Source: Hungatella hathewayi WAL-18680 (GTDB lineage: Bacteria > Bacillota > Clostridia > Lachnospirales > Lachnospiraceae). Taken from it: DNA of 64,000 nucleotides. The stretch spans positions 878,004 to 942,003 of the forward strand of contig NZ_JH379027.1 in assembly GCF_000235505.1 (NCBI RefSeq), in the 5' to 3' direction. Shown piece by piece: positions 40,439 through 49,195 of the stretch. The notes beneath the pieces were generated by a model. That model was not told where the DNA came from. It was given only the letters and a program-made list of their open reading frames with translations, and did no database searches. Positions within the stretch are counted from its first letter, which is position 1. Each line of letters opens with the position of its first letter. The translations under genes and the position numbers were made by a program.

Positions 40439-40487
40439 TTTGCGACAGGGAACTAAGGGGAGCAAACAGGAAGGAGTAAGAACCGGG

Positions 40488-41960
40488 ATGAGGGTAAAAC
40501 AGGCAGTACTGATGTTAGCGGCTGGCATCATGACGGTGGGGCTTGCAGGGTGTGGACAGAAAACAAAGGACTATGACGTCTATTTCTTTAACAGCAAATC
40601 CGAGATTGCAGAGAGTTTGGATGAGCTGGCAATGGAGTACGAGGCGGAGACCGGTAAACGGGTGAAGACCTTTACCGTGGGAACGACGGAGAGCGCGGAG
40701 ACGATGCGCTCGGAATTAAAATCCAGGGATTATCCGACCGTCTTTACCTCCAATGCGGTGGCATTTGAGGAGTGGAAGTCGGCGGGATTCGCGGTAGGTG
40801 TGGATGGAATCATGAACCCGGAATTAAAGGCACTTTACGAGGAGTTGCCGGATACCATCAAGCTGCAGTTTGATGGGGAAGGCAACTATGGAATTCCGTA
40901 CAATATTGAGGGCTATGGCCTGATCGCTGACAGGCGGATGATTATGGACATTCTGGGGCTGGATGATATCCAGACATTCCAGGAGGATTATGCCGAAGCC
41001 GGATATGAGGAGTTTCAGAATATGGTCGTGGCTATGGATGCATTTATCAAGGGGAAACCGGGCCAGACCTTTACCCTGAATGGGAAGCCCTATGCCGCCG
41101 CCGGCGGGGAGAGCGGGATTGCGAAGAATTTAAACGGCGTATTCTCCATCGCGGGCGCGGAGAAATGGACATATGGCAACCATTTTGGAAATTACCCCAT
41201 CAGCGCTGTCTACAAGGATATCTACGACGTGCGGGGAGCGGACGCTTCCAAGGCGGACCAGATGCTGGAGCCGTTGGTGAAGTCCTTACAGGAACTTGAT
41301 TTTCTCACCCGCTATGCGGCCGGCGCTGACGGGCCGGTAGAGCGGGGACCCCGGTTTATCAACTCCACGGTCACCGGTTACGACCAGGCGGTGCAGACCT
41401 TCGCGGAGGGGAAAGCGGTCTTTATCAAGAACGGAAACTGGATATACAGCAACGTGGCCAAGATATCCGAGGACGTGGCGGAGAACTTGATGATGCTTCC
41501 CATGAAGCTGAACTTTGATGACAGCGACATCACGGTGGAGGGATTGGATATTAAGCAGATGAACCGCTCAATTCCGGAATTTGTATCACAGTACTATGTC
41601 ATCAATGCCAAGGCCACCGAGCAGGAGCGTAAGGATGCCGAGGATTTTGTGCTGTGGCTCAACACATCCGAGACCGGAACAGATTTTATTATAAACCGGT
41701 TTGCATTTGTGCCCTTCAATGCGGACGAACACACAAAGCTGGATAACCCGTTGTCAAACGAGTTGATTAATTATAAGCTGAAAGGCAATCTGCTGGCCAA
41801 CCCATTTGACGCGGCTCCTGCCGCATGGGGGACCGAGATGTATGGAAAATATCTGATGGAGCAGTTGTTTATCAATCCGGAAGACTGGTCGGAGGAGACG
41901 TTAAGAGACATCGCCCAGGAGTGTATCGATTATTGGAAATCCGGCATGGATGAGTGGTAA
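40488..41960 (+). CDS. ABC transporter sugar-binding lipoprotein (family 1)
   Basis: 490 residues from ATG 40488, with AAGGAG upstream. Lipoprotein signal MRVKQAVLMLAAGIMTVGLAGC with the lipobox Cys at residue 22. The mature part is a carbohydrate-binding protein of the extracellular solute-binding family 1 type (DELAMEYEAETGKRVK, YGIPYNIEGYGLIADR, AVFIKNGNWIYSN, FVLWLNTSETG). It delivers sugar to the two permeases encoded next. Given the hydrolase at the end of the operon, an alpha-glucoside such as maltose or isomaltose is the likely ligand. Confidence 0.92.
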   Translation: MRVKQAVLMLAAGIMTVGLAGCGQKTKDYDVYFFNSKSEIAESLDELAMEYEAETGKRVKTFTVGTTESAETMRSELKSRDYPTVFTSNAVAFEEWKSAGFAVGVDGIMNPELKALYEELPDTIKLQFDGEGNYGIPYNIEGYGLIADRRMIMDILGLDDIQTFQEDYAEAGYEEFQNMVVAMDAFIKGKPGQTFTLNGKPYAAAGGESGIAKNLNGVFSIAGAEKWTYGNHFGNYPISAVYKDIYDVRGADASKADQMLEPLVKSLQELDFLTRYAAGADGPVERGPRFINSTVTGYDQAVQTFAEGKAVFIKNGNWIYSNVAKISEDVAENLMMLPMKLNFDDSDITVEGLDIKQMNRSIPEFVSQYYVINAKATEQERKDAEDFVLWLNTSETGTDFIINRFAFVPFNADEHTKLDNPLSNELINYKLKGNLLANPFDAAPAAWGTEMYGKYLMEQLFINPEDWSEETLRDIAQECIDYWKSGMDEW

Positions 41961-41972
41961 AGGGGAGAGAAA

Positions 41973-42869
41973 ATGGAGAGATATTATAATAAGTGGTTTA
42001 AAATTCTGGTAATCCCGGCGATCCTGTTGTTTACCGTGGTCATTCTGATTCCGTTTGGCATGGGGCTTGCCTATTCGTTTACGGCATGGAGAGGGTCTTA
42101 TTTCAAGGGCTCCGAGCACTGGTGGGGCGCTCTTGTCGGATTTAAGAATTACATAAAAGTATTTCACTCACAGAAATTCATGACGGCCCTCATCTACACG
42201 CTGAAATTTACGGTGGTGGCGGTGATATTTAAAAATGTCACCAGCCTTTGTCTGGCGATGATGGTCAAGAAGATTGGAAAAGGGAAGGGAGTGTTCCGGA
42301 CAATCTATTTCTTCCCCAACCTTTTGGGCGGCCTGGCTATGGGCTTTGTGTGGAGTTTCATTTTCCAGAACGTGTTTTCCCTGATTCTGTTTGGCGGGGA
42401 TTCACCGCTTCAGATTCCATTTTTGAGCAATATGCTTCAGGACCCGAAAAAGGCGGTGATTGCCATGGCAATGATGGCGACATGGCAGACCGCCGGCTAC
42501 ATGATGCTGATTTATCTTAATGGTTTAAACAATATACCTGAAGACTTATATGAGGCGGCTTCCATCGACGGGGCTTCCGCCTGGCAGAAATTCAAGAGCA
42601 TTACGGTTCCCATGCTGATGCCGGCGTTTACGGTGGTGTTCTTCCTCACACTGTCCGGCAGCTTTAAGATGCTGGATGAGAACCTGGCCCTGACGGAAGG
42701 CAACTTTGGCACCAGGATGCTGTCCTTGCAGATTCTTCTCTCTACCAGGGAGAATACACCGCCTAACTACGGTATGGCCCAGGCGCAGGCAGTCATCTTC
42801 TTCCTGCTGATTGCGGTTATTTCGATTGTGCAGGTTATCATCACCAAACGAAAGGAGATTGAGGCATAG
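41973..42869 (+). CDS. ABC transporter permease (MalF-like)
   Basis: 298 residues, six membrane segments (first AILLFTVVILIPFGMGLAY). The EAA loop that contacts the ATPase is YEAASIDGASAWQKFKSITV. It pairs with the downstream permease to form the pore. The following ATG comes directly after its stop. Confidence 0.93.
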   Translation: MERYYNKWFKILVIPAILLFTVVILIPFGMGLAYSFTAWRGSYFKGSEHWWGALVGFKNYIKVFHSQKFMTALIYTLKFTVVAVIFKNVTSLCLAMMVKKIGKGKGVFRTIYFFPNLLGGLAMGFVWSFIFQNVFSLILFGGDSPLQIPFLSNMLQDPKKAVIAMAMMATWQTAGYMMLIYLNGLNNIPEDLYEAASIDGASAWQKFKSITVPMLMPAFTVVFFLTLSGSFKMLDENLALTEGNFGTRMLSLQILLSTRENTPPNYGMAQAQAVIFFLLIAVISIVQVIITKRKEIEA

Positions 42870-43706
42870 ATGAACGGCAAGAAAAATGCAGTAAAATTCG
42901 GTTTATACGCGGTGCTGACTCTGATAGCCGTATACACGCTGTTTCCCATATATTTTCTGTTTGTGAATTCCTTTAAGAGCCAGAAGGAAATTGTGGCGGC
43001 GCCTATGTCGTTGCCGGCAGCCTGGAATTTTGATTATCTGAAAAATGCGGCGGCCCAGATTCATCTGCTGGAGTCGGCGGCAAATACCATCTTCATCACG
43101 GTTGTGGCCGTCACGCTGATTGTCCTGGTGGCCTCGGTCACCGCCTGGATGATGGTGAGAAGCAAGAGCAAGGCCAGCAATGTGCTGTTTCTGGTATTTA
43201 CGGCGGCCATGCTGATTCCCTTCCAGTCCGTGATGTATCCGCTGGTCAGTCTGATGGAACGTCTGGGACTCAAGAATACCTTTGGCCTGATTTTGATGTA
43301 CGGCGGATTTGGACTGAGCATGACGGTCTTTATGTACCACGGATTTTTTAAGAGCGTTCCGCTGTCACTGGAGGAAGCGGCCGTGATTGACGGGGCCAAT
43401 ATCTTTCAGCTGTTTTTCCACATCGTCTTCCCGTTAGTGAAGCCGATTACGGCCACGGTCATCATCACCAACGCCATGTGGATATGGAATGATTATCTGC
43501 TTCCATTTTTAATTATTGGAAACAACAAGAGCAAGACGCTGACACTCAGCCTGTATTACGCAAAGAGTCTTTCGGGCCAGTATGGCAATCCGTGGGAGTT
43601 GATATTTCCGGCAGTGCTGATTTGTGTGATTCCAATCCTGGTGATATTTATCTTTTTGCAGAAAAACATTATAGAGGGAATTGCGGCCGGAGCAGTCAAA
43701 GGATAG
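42870..43706 (+). CDS. ABC transporter permease (MalG-like)
   Basis: 278 residues, six membrane segments. EAA loop LEEAAVIDGANIFQLFFHIV. The start FPIYFLFVNSFKSQKEIV is typical of MalG-type subunits. No ATP-binding subunit is encoded in this operon; Gram-positive bacteria commonly supply one shared MsmK/MsmX-type ATPase from elsewhere. Confidence 0.93.
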   Translation: MNGKKNAVKFGLYAVLTLIAVYTLFPIYFLFVNSFKSQKEIVAAPMSLPAAWNFDYLKNAAAQIHLLESAANTIFITVVAVTLIVLVASVTAWMMVRSKSKASNVLFLVFTAAMLIPFQSVMYPLVSLMERLGLKNTFGLILMYGGFGLSMTVFMYHGFFKSVPLSLEEAAVIDGANIFQLFFHIVFPLVKPITATVIITNAMWIWNDYLLPFLIIGNNKSKTLTLSLYYAKSLSGQYGNPWELIFPAVLICVIPILVIFIFLQKNIIEGIAAGAVKG

Positions 43707-43718
43707 GAGGTAGCAGTG

Positions 43719-45389
43719 ATGAAACAGGAATGGTGGAAAGAAGTTGTTGTGTATCAGATTTACCCTAAAAGTTTTCAGGATACGGATGGGGATGGGGTAG
43801 GAGATATCCCGGGAATTATCAGCCGTCTGGATTATCTTCAGTGGCTGGGAGTGGATGTGCTGTGGATATCACCGGTGTACTGCTCTCCGATGGCGGATAA
43901 CGGTTATGACATTTCCGATTATTATCATATTGACCCCACATTCGGGACGGATGAGGATATGGGCCGGCTGATTGAGGAGGCAGGGAAGCGTGGCATGAAG
44001 ATTCTGATGGATTTGGTGGTGAACCATACCTCAGATGAGCATCCATGGTTCCGGGCCGCAATCGCGGACATGGACAGTGAGTACGCGTCCTATTATGTCT
44101 TTAAGGATGGAAAAGAGGGCTGTCCGCCTGACAATCTTAGGTCCTATTTTGGCGGTTCCGCCTGGGAGCGGGTGGGAGATACGGACCGGTATTATTTCCA
44201 TGCGTTTGGAAAGAAGCAGCCGGATTTAAACTGGGATAATCCAAAGCTGAGGGATGAAATCTATCAGATGATGAACTACTGGCTGGACAAAGGCGTGTGC
44301 GGGTTCCGGGTGGATGCCATCGGGAATATCAAGAAGAATCTGGTTTTAGACCGTTACCCGGCGGATGGACCTGACGGCCTGTGTTACGCGGGAACCTGGA
44401 TTCAGAATCAGCCCGGTATTGAGGACTTTCTGACGGAGATGAAGGAGCGGACCTTAAAGCCCCACAACAGCATGACGGTGGCGGAAGTCGGGGTGCCGGA
44501 GGAACGGCTGGAGGAGTTTGTGGGGAAGGACGGATTTTTCTCCATGGTCTTTGATTTCAGCTATACGGACATTGACGTGCCGGATTCGGCGGAATGGTTT
44601 GTTCCCACCGGCTGGACGGTGAAGGATATCCGGGATAATTTATTCCATTCCCAGACAGCCACTCAGGCGATTGGGTGGGGGGCCGTATATCTGGAAAACC
44701 ATGACCAGCCCCGCTCTATCAATAAATATATTCCGGAAGCCGATATCAACCGGTACAGTAAAACAATGCTGGGAACTCTTTTTATGATGCTTCGCGGGAC
44801 GCCGTTTATCTACCAGGGACAGGAGATTGGAATGACCAATATTCATATGGACACCCTGGACGACTATGATGATCTGGCCACCCACGACCAGTACCACAGG
44901 GCGATGGAAGCCGGTGTGGGAGAGAAGGCGGCGTGGGAAGCCATTTACCGGAGAAGCCGGGACAACAGCAGGACGCCCATGCAGTGGGAGGATGACAGCC
45001 AGGCTGGTTTTTCCGCCGCAGAGCAGACGTGGCTGAAGGTCAATCCCAATTATAAAGAGATTAATGTGGAGAAAGAGAGAGCGGATGAGAAATCGGTTCT
45101 CCACTATTACCGGAAGCTGATTGAGCTGAGAAAGCGGGAAGAATACCGGGATGTGGTAATCTTCGGAACCTTTGAACCATACGACACGGATGCAGAGCAG
45201 GTGATTGCCTATGAGAGAATATGGGATGAAAAGCGGCTGCTGGTCCTGAACAATTTTGGAAAGCAGGAGCAGGAGGTGCGGCTGCCGGAGGGAATCGGAG
45301 AAACGGTACTCTGTAATTATGACGGGGAACAGGACCTGGTGGATGGAGTTTACAGGCTCAGACCTTATGAGAGCGTGATTTTAAGTTAA
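43719..45389 (+). CDS. GH13 alpha-glucosidase (oligo-1,6-glucosidase/maltase type)
   Basis: 556 residues from ATG 43719, eight bases after AGGAGG. Cytosolic TIM-barrel GH13: YQIYPKSFQDTDGDGVGD, LVVNHTSDEHPWF, nucleophile Asp in GFRVDAIGN (about residue 199), acid/base Glu in MTVAEVGV (about 253), stabilising Asp in LENHDQPR (about 328). The residue after the nucleophile is Ala; in this subfamily Val there goes with alpha-1,6 preference and Thr or Ala with alpha-1,4, so maltose-type substrates are favoured, as a family-based guess. It hydrolyses the sugar imported by the ABC system. Confidence 0.9.
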   Translation: MKQEWWKEVVVYQIYPKSFQDTDGDGVGDIPGIISRLDYLQWLGVDVLWISPVYCSPMADNGYDISDYYHIDPTFGTDEDMGRLIEEAGKRGMKILMDLVVNHTSDEHPWFRAAIADMDSEYASYYVFKDGKEGCPPDNLRSYFGGSAWERVGDTDRYYFHAFGKKQPDLNWDNPKLRDEIYQMMNYWLDKGVCGFRVDAIGNIKKNLVLDRYPADGPDGLCYAGTWIQNQPGIEDFLTEMKERTLKPHNSMTVAEVGVPEERLEEFVGKDGFFSMVFDFSYTDIDVPDSAEWFVPTGWTVKDIRDNLFHSQTATQAIGWGAVYLENHDQPRSINKYIPEADINRYSKTMLGTLFMMLRGTPFIYQGQEIGMTNIHMDTLDDYDDLATHDQYHRAMEAGVGEKAAWEAIYRRSRDNSRTPMQWEDDSQAGFSAAEQTWLKVNPNYKEINVEKERADEKSVLHYYRKLIELRKREEYRDVVIFGTFEPYDTDAEQVIAYERIWDEKRLLVLNNFGKQEQEVRLPEGIGETVLCNYDGEQDLVDGVYRLRPYESVILS

Positions 45390-45422
45390 AACCGAAAACC
45401 GGCTGTGATGGCGGGAAAAAAC

Positions 45423-45457
45423 ATGCCCTGCGTGCGTTATGCATGCGGGGCATTTGG
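45423..45457 (+). terminator. Terminator-like hairpin after the sugar operon
   Basis: ATGCCCTGCGTGC (45423-45435) pairs with GCATGCGGGGCAT (45441-45453) using some G-U pairs; only a short T run follows. Confidence 0.6.
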
Positions 45458-45510
45458 ATGATGCCCAAAAGAGGGAAGGAACTGGAATCGGGCCGGCCCG
45501 GATGTCTTTA

Positions 45511-45539
45511 TTGACAATTAGCGGGAATTCATGTACAAT
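45511..45539 (+). promoter_or_regulatory. Promoter of the CorC-like gene
   Basis: TTGACA at 45511-45516, 17-base spacer, TACAAT at 45534-45539. Confidence 0.85.
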
Positions 45540-45587
45540 CACTACTAAAATCAATAGAAAACCAAGTAGAAAGAAGGAGTGATATAG

Positions 45588-46871
45588 TTGGACTCAAGTG
45601 ACGCCATACAGTTGCTTACATTAGTTATTTTAATTTTTTTATCTGCATTTTTTTCTTCATCGGAGACAGCTCTTACAACGGTGAACCGGATTCGTATCAG
45701 AAACCTGGCGGAAGCGGGGGATGCGAGGGCCATTATTTTGACAAAGGTGATTGAGGACCAGGGTAAGATGCTGAGCGCAATTCTAATCGGAAACAACGTC
45801 GTGAATCTGTACGCATCTTCACTAGCCACAACGCTGGCGATCAGTGTGTGGGGGAGCAAGATGATAGGCGTGGCAACCGGTATTCTGACTCTTGTGATTC
45901 TGGTGTTTGGTGAGATTACACCGAAGACACTGGCTACGCTTTCTGCGGAAACACTGTCCCTTCGCTGTGCCAAGATTATTTACGGTATGATGGTGGTGCT
46001 GACACCGGTTATTTTTGTGGTGAACCAGTTATCCATGGGCGTGCTGTTCCTGCTTCGGATTGACCCCAACAAAAAGAGGGAGGCCATCACCGAGGATGAG
46101 CTCCGTACCATCGTGGAGGTCAGCCATGAGGAGGGCGTCATCGAGTCGGAAGAGAGAAAAATGATTAACAATGTATTCGACTTTGGTGAATCGCTGGCGA
46201 AAGATATCATGGTGCCGAGAATTGACATGACTTTTGTCAATGTGGACGCCTCCTATCAGGAGCTGATTGATATCTTCCGGGAGGAGAAATATACCCGGAT
46301 TCCGGTCTACGAGGATACCACGGATAATGTCATCGGCATTATCAATATGAAGGACTTGCTGCTGCTGGACGACCGTGAAAATTTTAACATAAGAAATTTC
46401 CTGCGCCAGCCGCTGTATACTTATGAGTTTAAGAAGACGTCGGAGCTGATGATTGAGATGCGGCAGACGTTTAACAATATTGTGATTGTTCTGGATGAGT
46501 ACGGCTCCACGGCGGGACTTATCACGTTGGAGGATATGCTGGAGGAAATCGTCGGGGAAATCCGCGACGAGTACGACGAGGAAGAGGAGGAAAGCCTGGT
46601 GGAGGTAAACCCCGGAGAATATCTGGTGGAGGGCTCGATCAAGCTGGACGACTTAAACGACTGGCTGGGACTGTCCCTGGAGTCTGAAGATTATGATTCC
46701 ATCGGTGGCCTGGTGATTGGTCTTTTGGACCACCTGCCGGACGAGGGCGAGGAAGTGACCTGCGAGGGCATCCGCCTGGTGGTGGAGAAGGTGGACAAAA
46801 ACAGGATTGAGAGTATCCGGATGTTCCTGCCGCAGAGTGAGGCGGAAGAGGCGGAGACGGAAGAAGCATAG
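45588..46871 (+). CDS. CNNM/CorC (HlyC) family membrane protein
   Basis: 427 residues from a TTG start, supported by AAGGAG about ten bases upstream and by alignment of FLSAFFSSSETALTTVN with the usual family start. DUF21 membrane domain (residues 1-150), paired CBS domains (about 200-330; MVPRIDMTFVNVDAS, YTRIPVYED, IVLDEYGSTAGLITLED) and C-terminal CorC domain (LDDLNDWLGL). These proteins are linked to magnesium or other divalent cation efflux and tolerance. Single gene with its own promoter and terminator. Confidence 0.9.
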   Translation: MDSSDAIQLLTLVILIFLSAFFSSSETALTTVNRIRIRNLAEAGDARAIILTKVIEDQGKMLSAILIGNNVVNLYASSLATTLAISVWGSKMIGVATGILTLVILVFGEITPKTLATLSAETLSLRCAKIIYGMMVVLTPVIFVVNQLSMGVLFLLRIDPNKKREAITEDELRTIVEVSHEEGVIESEERKMINNVFDFGESLAKDIMVPRIDMTFVNVDASYQELIDIFREEKYTRIPVYEDTTDNVIGIINMKDLLLLDDRENFNIRNFLRQPLYTYEFKKTSELMIEMRQTFNNIVIVLDEYGSTAGLITLEDMLEEIVGEIRDEYDEEEEESLVEVNPGEYLVEGSIKLDDLNDWLGLSLESEDYDSIGGLVIGLLDHLPDEGEEVTCEGIRLVVEKVDKNRIESIRMFLPQSEAEEAETEEA

Positions 46872-46915
46872 AAGAAATAAACGAATCACAGAAGGGCCGG
46901 AACCGGCCGTTTGAA

Positions 46916-46968
46916 GACATGGCCCCCGGAGAAGTGGAAAAGAAGTTCCCTTCCCCGGGGGTCTTGTC
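46916..46968. terminator. Hairpin between the convergent CorC-like and TIGR04086 genes
   Basis: GGCCCCCGG (46921-46929) can pair with CCGGGGGTC (46955-46963), flanked by GACA and TGTC. A smaller GGCCGGAACCGGCC hairpin lies at 46895-46908. T runs are weak on both strands. Confidence 0.5.
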
Positions 46969-46998
46969 TGTGATATGGGAGTGACGCGTCCCCCGCTG

Positions 46999-47358
46999 TC
47001 AGCTCAGGACACCTCCCACAACGCCGCTGGCTACGCACATGCCCATGACGGTAAACAGCTGTGTCGGCGTGGCGGCGATTCCCCGCTTTAAGCACAGCGA
47101 GACTAAAAACAGCACGGCGAAATACAGGATTCCGGCCAGGAACCCGCAGAAAAACCGTTTCTGGCGGAAGCCTTTTCCCATGAGGAACCCGCCCGCCAGG
47201 CAGGAAAAAATGTAGACCGCATTGACGGCCATCTGTACCTGGCTTTCTTTCCAGCGCAGTTTATAGAGGGCAAAGGATATGACCACCAGTAAAATACCGG
47301 AAAGAATGTAGGAAAAGAGAAGCGAGCGCACAATGACTTTCAGTTTGGATGATTCCAT
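46999..47358 (-). CDS. TIGR04086 family four-helix membrane protein
   Basis: 119 residues from ATG 47358 (AAGAGG upstream). Four hydrophobic segments, beginning KLKVIVRSLLFSYILSG, with GGFLMGKGFRQKRFFCGFLAG in the middle and VMGMCVASGVVGGVLS at the end. The family is known from clostridia, encoded close to the SCIFF peptide and secDF genes, as here. Function unknown; a link to peptide export has been suggested by context only. Confidence 0.85.
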   Translation of the reverse strand: MESSKLKVIVRSLLFSYILSGILLVVISFALYKLRWKESQVQMAVNAVYIFSCLAGGFLMGKGFRQKRFFCGFLAGILYFAVLFLVSLCLKRGIAATPTQLFTVMGMCVASGVVGGVLS

Positions 47359-47431
47359 AAAACCTCTTAAATGGTTGTTTTGCTTTAATATATTCAGAAG
47401 GCAGGCAGGATATGTCCATGTTCTAAAAAAC

Positions 47432-47460
47432 TTGCACATGAAGGCAGACTATGATATAAT
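47432..47460 (+). promoter_or_regulatory. Promoter of the SCIFF operon
   Basis: TTGCAC at 47432-47437 and TATAAT at 47455-47460 with a 17-base spacer. Confidence 0.9.
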
Positions 47461-47527
47461 CCTTAGGAAAACTGACATAATGGGCGGAAAAAGCACGTAT
47501 GTTACATATAATCAGGAGGGTGATATC

Positions 47528-47674
47528 ATGAAGAAAGTAAAAACACTGAATACCAACACATTAAAGGATTCCATGAAGAAGGGCGGCTGCGGCGAGTGCC
47601 AGACATCCTGCCAGTCAGCCTGCAAGACATCCTGCACGGTTGGCAACCAGACTTGTGAAAACAGCAACCGATAA
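47528..47674 (+). CDS. scfA: SCIFF ranthipeptide precursor (six cysteines in forty-five)
   Basis: 48 residues. The leader MKKVKTLNTNTLKDSMKKGG is followed by a core with exactly six cysteines at 21, 24, 28, 32, 36 and 43 (GGCGECQTSC and QSACKTSCTVGN). This is the near-universal clostridial SCIFF peptide, converted by its radical-SAM partner into a ranthipeptide with thioether bonds from Cys to non-alpha carbons. GGAGGG lies upstream. The maturase gene follows after a hairpin. Reported roles for such peptides include population-level signalling. Confidence 0.97.
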   Translation: MKKVKTLNTNTLKDSMKKGGCGECQTSCQSACKTSCTVGNQTCENSNR

Positions 47675-47693
47675 TCAGTTCCTAAAGATTGCG

Positions 47694-47754
47694 AGGCAGG
47701 CAGTAAATACCCCTACGGTCCCCCGGGTTGTAGGGGTACTTATATTGTCTGCCT
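47694..47754 (+). terminator. Long hairpin between precursor and maturase (attenuator-like)
   Basis: Inner stem TACCCCTAC (47708-47716) with GTAGGGGTA (47730-47738); outer stem AGGCAG (47694-47699) with CTGCCT (47749-47754). No long T run follows, so it likely lets part of transcription through and gives more precursor than enzyme. Confidence 0.6.
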
Positions 47755-47786
47755 TATGTGTGTAAAAAGATAAGGAGAAACAACAG

Positions 47787-49178
47787 GTGATTCATCAGTA
47801 TAAGAATAATGGCTACAACATCGTTATGGATGTGAACAGCGGCTCGGTCCATGTGGTGGAGGACGTGGTGTATGACGCCATTGAGCTGCTGGACGCAGAA
47901 CTTCCCGAGATGGAGGAGCCGGCGAAACTGCCGGAGGATTTAGCCGGTCAGGTGAAAGAACGTCTGACGGCCACATACGGCGGGACGGATGTGCAGGAGG
48001 CGCTGGAGGATATCCAGGAGCTGATTGACGCGGGACAGCTGTTTACGAAAGACGTTTATCAGAATTATATCACGGACTTTAAGAACCGGGAGACGGTGGT
48101 GAAGGCGCTGTGCCTCCACATCGCTCACGACTGCAACTTGGCCTGCCAGTACTGCTTTGCGGAAGAGGGAGAGTACCACGGACGCCGGGCCCTTATGAGT
48201 TTTGAGGTTGGAAAGAAGGCCTTAGATTTCCTGGTGGCCAATTCCGGGAACCGCCGGAATCTGGAAGTGGATTTCTTTGGCGGGGAGCCGCTCATGAACT
48301 GGGAAGTGGTGAAGCAGCTGGTGGAATATGGCCGCTCGCTGGAGGAGCCGAACAACAAGAAGTTCCGGTTTACACTGACCACCAACGGCATTTTGCTGAA
48401 TGACGAGGTGGAGGAGTTCTGTAACCGGGAGATGAGCAACGTGGTGCTGAGTCTGGACGGACGCCGGGAGGTGAACGACAAGATGCGGCCATCCCGCAAC
48501 GGGAAGAGCAGCTACGACGTGATTGTACCCAAGTTCCAGAAGCTGGCCGAGAGCCGGAACCAGATGAACTACTACGTGAGAGGAACATTTACCAGAAACA
48601 ATCTGGATTTCTCGGAGGACGCCCTGCATTTTGCGGATTTGGGATTCAAGCAGATGTCCATCGAGCCGGTGGTGTCGCTTCCGGAGGAGCCGTATTCCAT
48701 CCGGGAGGAAGACTTGCCGAAGATTATGGAAGAGTACGACAAGCTGGCGGTGGAGTATATCAAGCGCAAGAAAGAGGGAAGAGGATTTAACTTTTTCCAC
48801 TTTATGATAGATTTGCAGCAGGGGCCGTGTGTGGCCAAGCGCCTGTCGGGCTGTGGTTCGGGGACGGAATATCTGGCTGTGACCCCATGGGGAGACTTAT
48901 ATCCCTGCCATCAGTTTGTTGGCGAGGAAGAGTTCCTGCTGGGAAATGTTGACACGGGGGTAACCAACACCGAGATCCGCGATGAGTTCAAGCTCTGCAA
49001 CGTATATGCCAAGGATAAATGCCGGGACTGCTTTGCAAGATTCTATTGCAGCGGCGGCTGTGCCGCCAATTCCCACAAGTTCCATGGCTCCATCACCGAT
49101 GCCTATGACATCGGCTGTGAGATGCAGAAGAAGCGGATTGAGTGTGCGATTATGATAAAAGCGGCTTTGGCCGAGTAA
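47787..49178 (+). CDS. scfB: SCIFF maturase, radical SAM/SPASM enzyme
   Basis: 463 residues from GTG 47787, with AAGGAG upstream. N-terminal RiPP-recognition-like region, radical-SAM cluster motif CNLACQYCFA (CxxxCxxC) near residue 116, GGEPLMNWEVV, and a C-terminal SPASM domain with Cys in SGCGSGTEYLAVTP, YPCHQF, CNVYAKDKCRDC and YCSGGCAANS for two more iron-sulfur clusters. It forms the Cys-Thr thioether links in the SCIFF peptide encoded just upstream. Confidence 0.96.
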   Translation: MIHQYKNNGYNIVMDVNSGSVHVVEDVVYDAIELLDAELPEMEEPAKLPEDLAGQVKERLTATYGGTDVQEALEDIQELIDAGQLFTKDVYQNYITDFKNRETVVKALCLHIAHDCNLACQYCFAEEGEYHGRRALMSFEVGKKALDFLVANSGNRRNLEVDFFGGEPLMNWEVVKQLVEYGRSLEEPNNKKFRFTLTTNGILLNDEVEEFCNREMSNVVLSLDGRREVNDKMRPSRNGKSSYDVIVPKFQKLAESRNQMNYYVRGTFTRNNLDFSEDALHFADLGFKQMSIEPVVSLPEEPYSIREEDLPKIMEEYDKLAVEYIKRKKEGRGFNFFHFMIDLQQGPCVAKRLSGCGSGTEYLAVTPWGDLYPCHQFVGEEEFLLGNVDTGVTNTEIRDEFKLCNVYAKDKCRDCFARFYCSGGCAANSHKFHGSITDAYDIGCEMQKKRIECAIMIKAALAE

Positions 49179-49195
49179 AAAGGAGATTACAAATC

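Noticed and set aside
43719-45389. Trehalose-6-phosphate hydrolase
   Set aside because: The transporter is an ABC importer, not a PTS, so a phosphorylated disaccharide would not be formed on entry.
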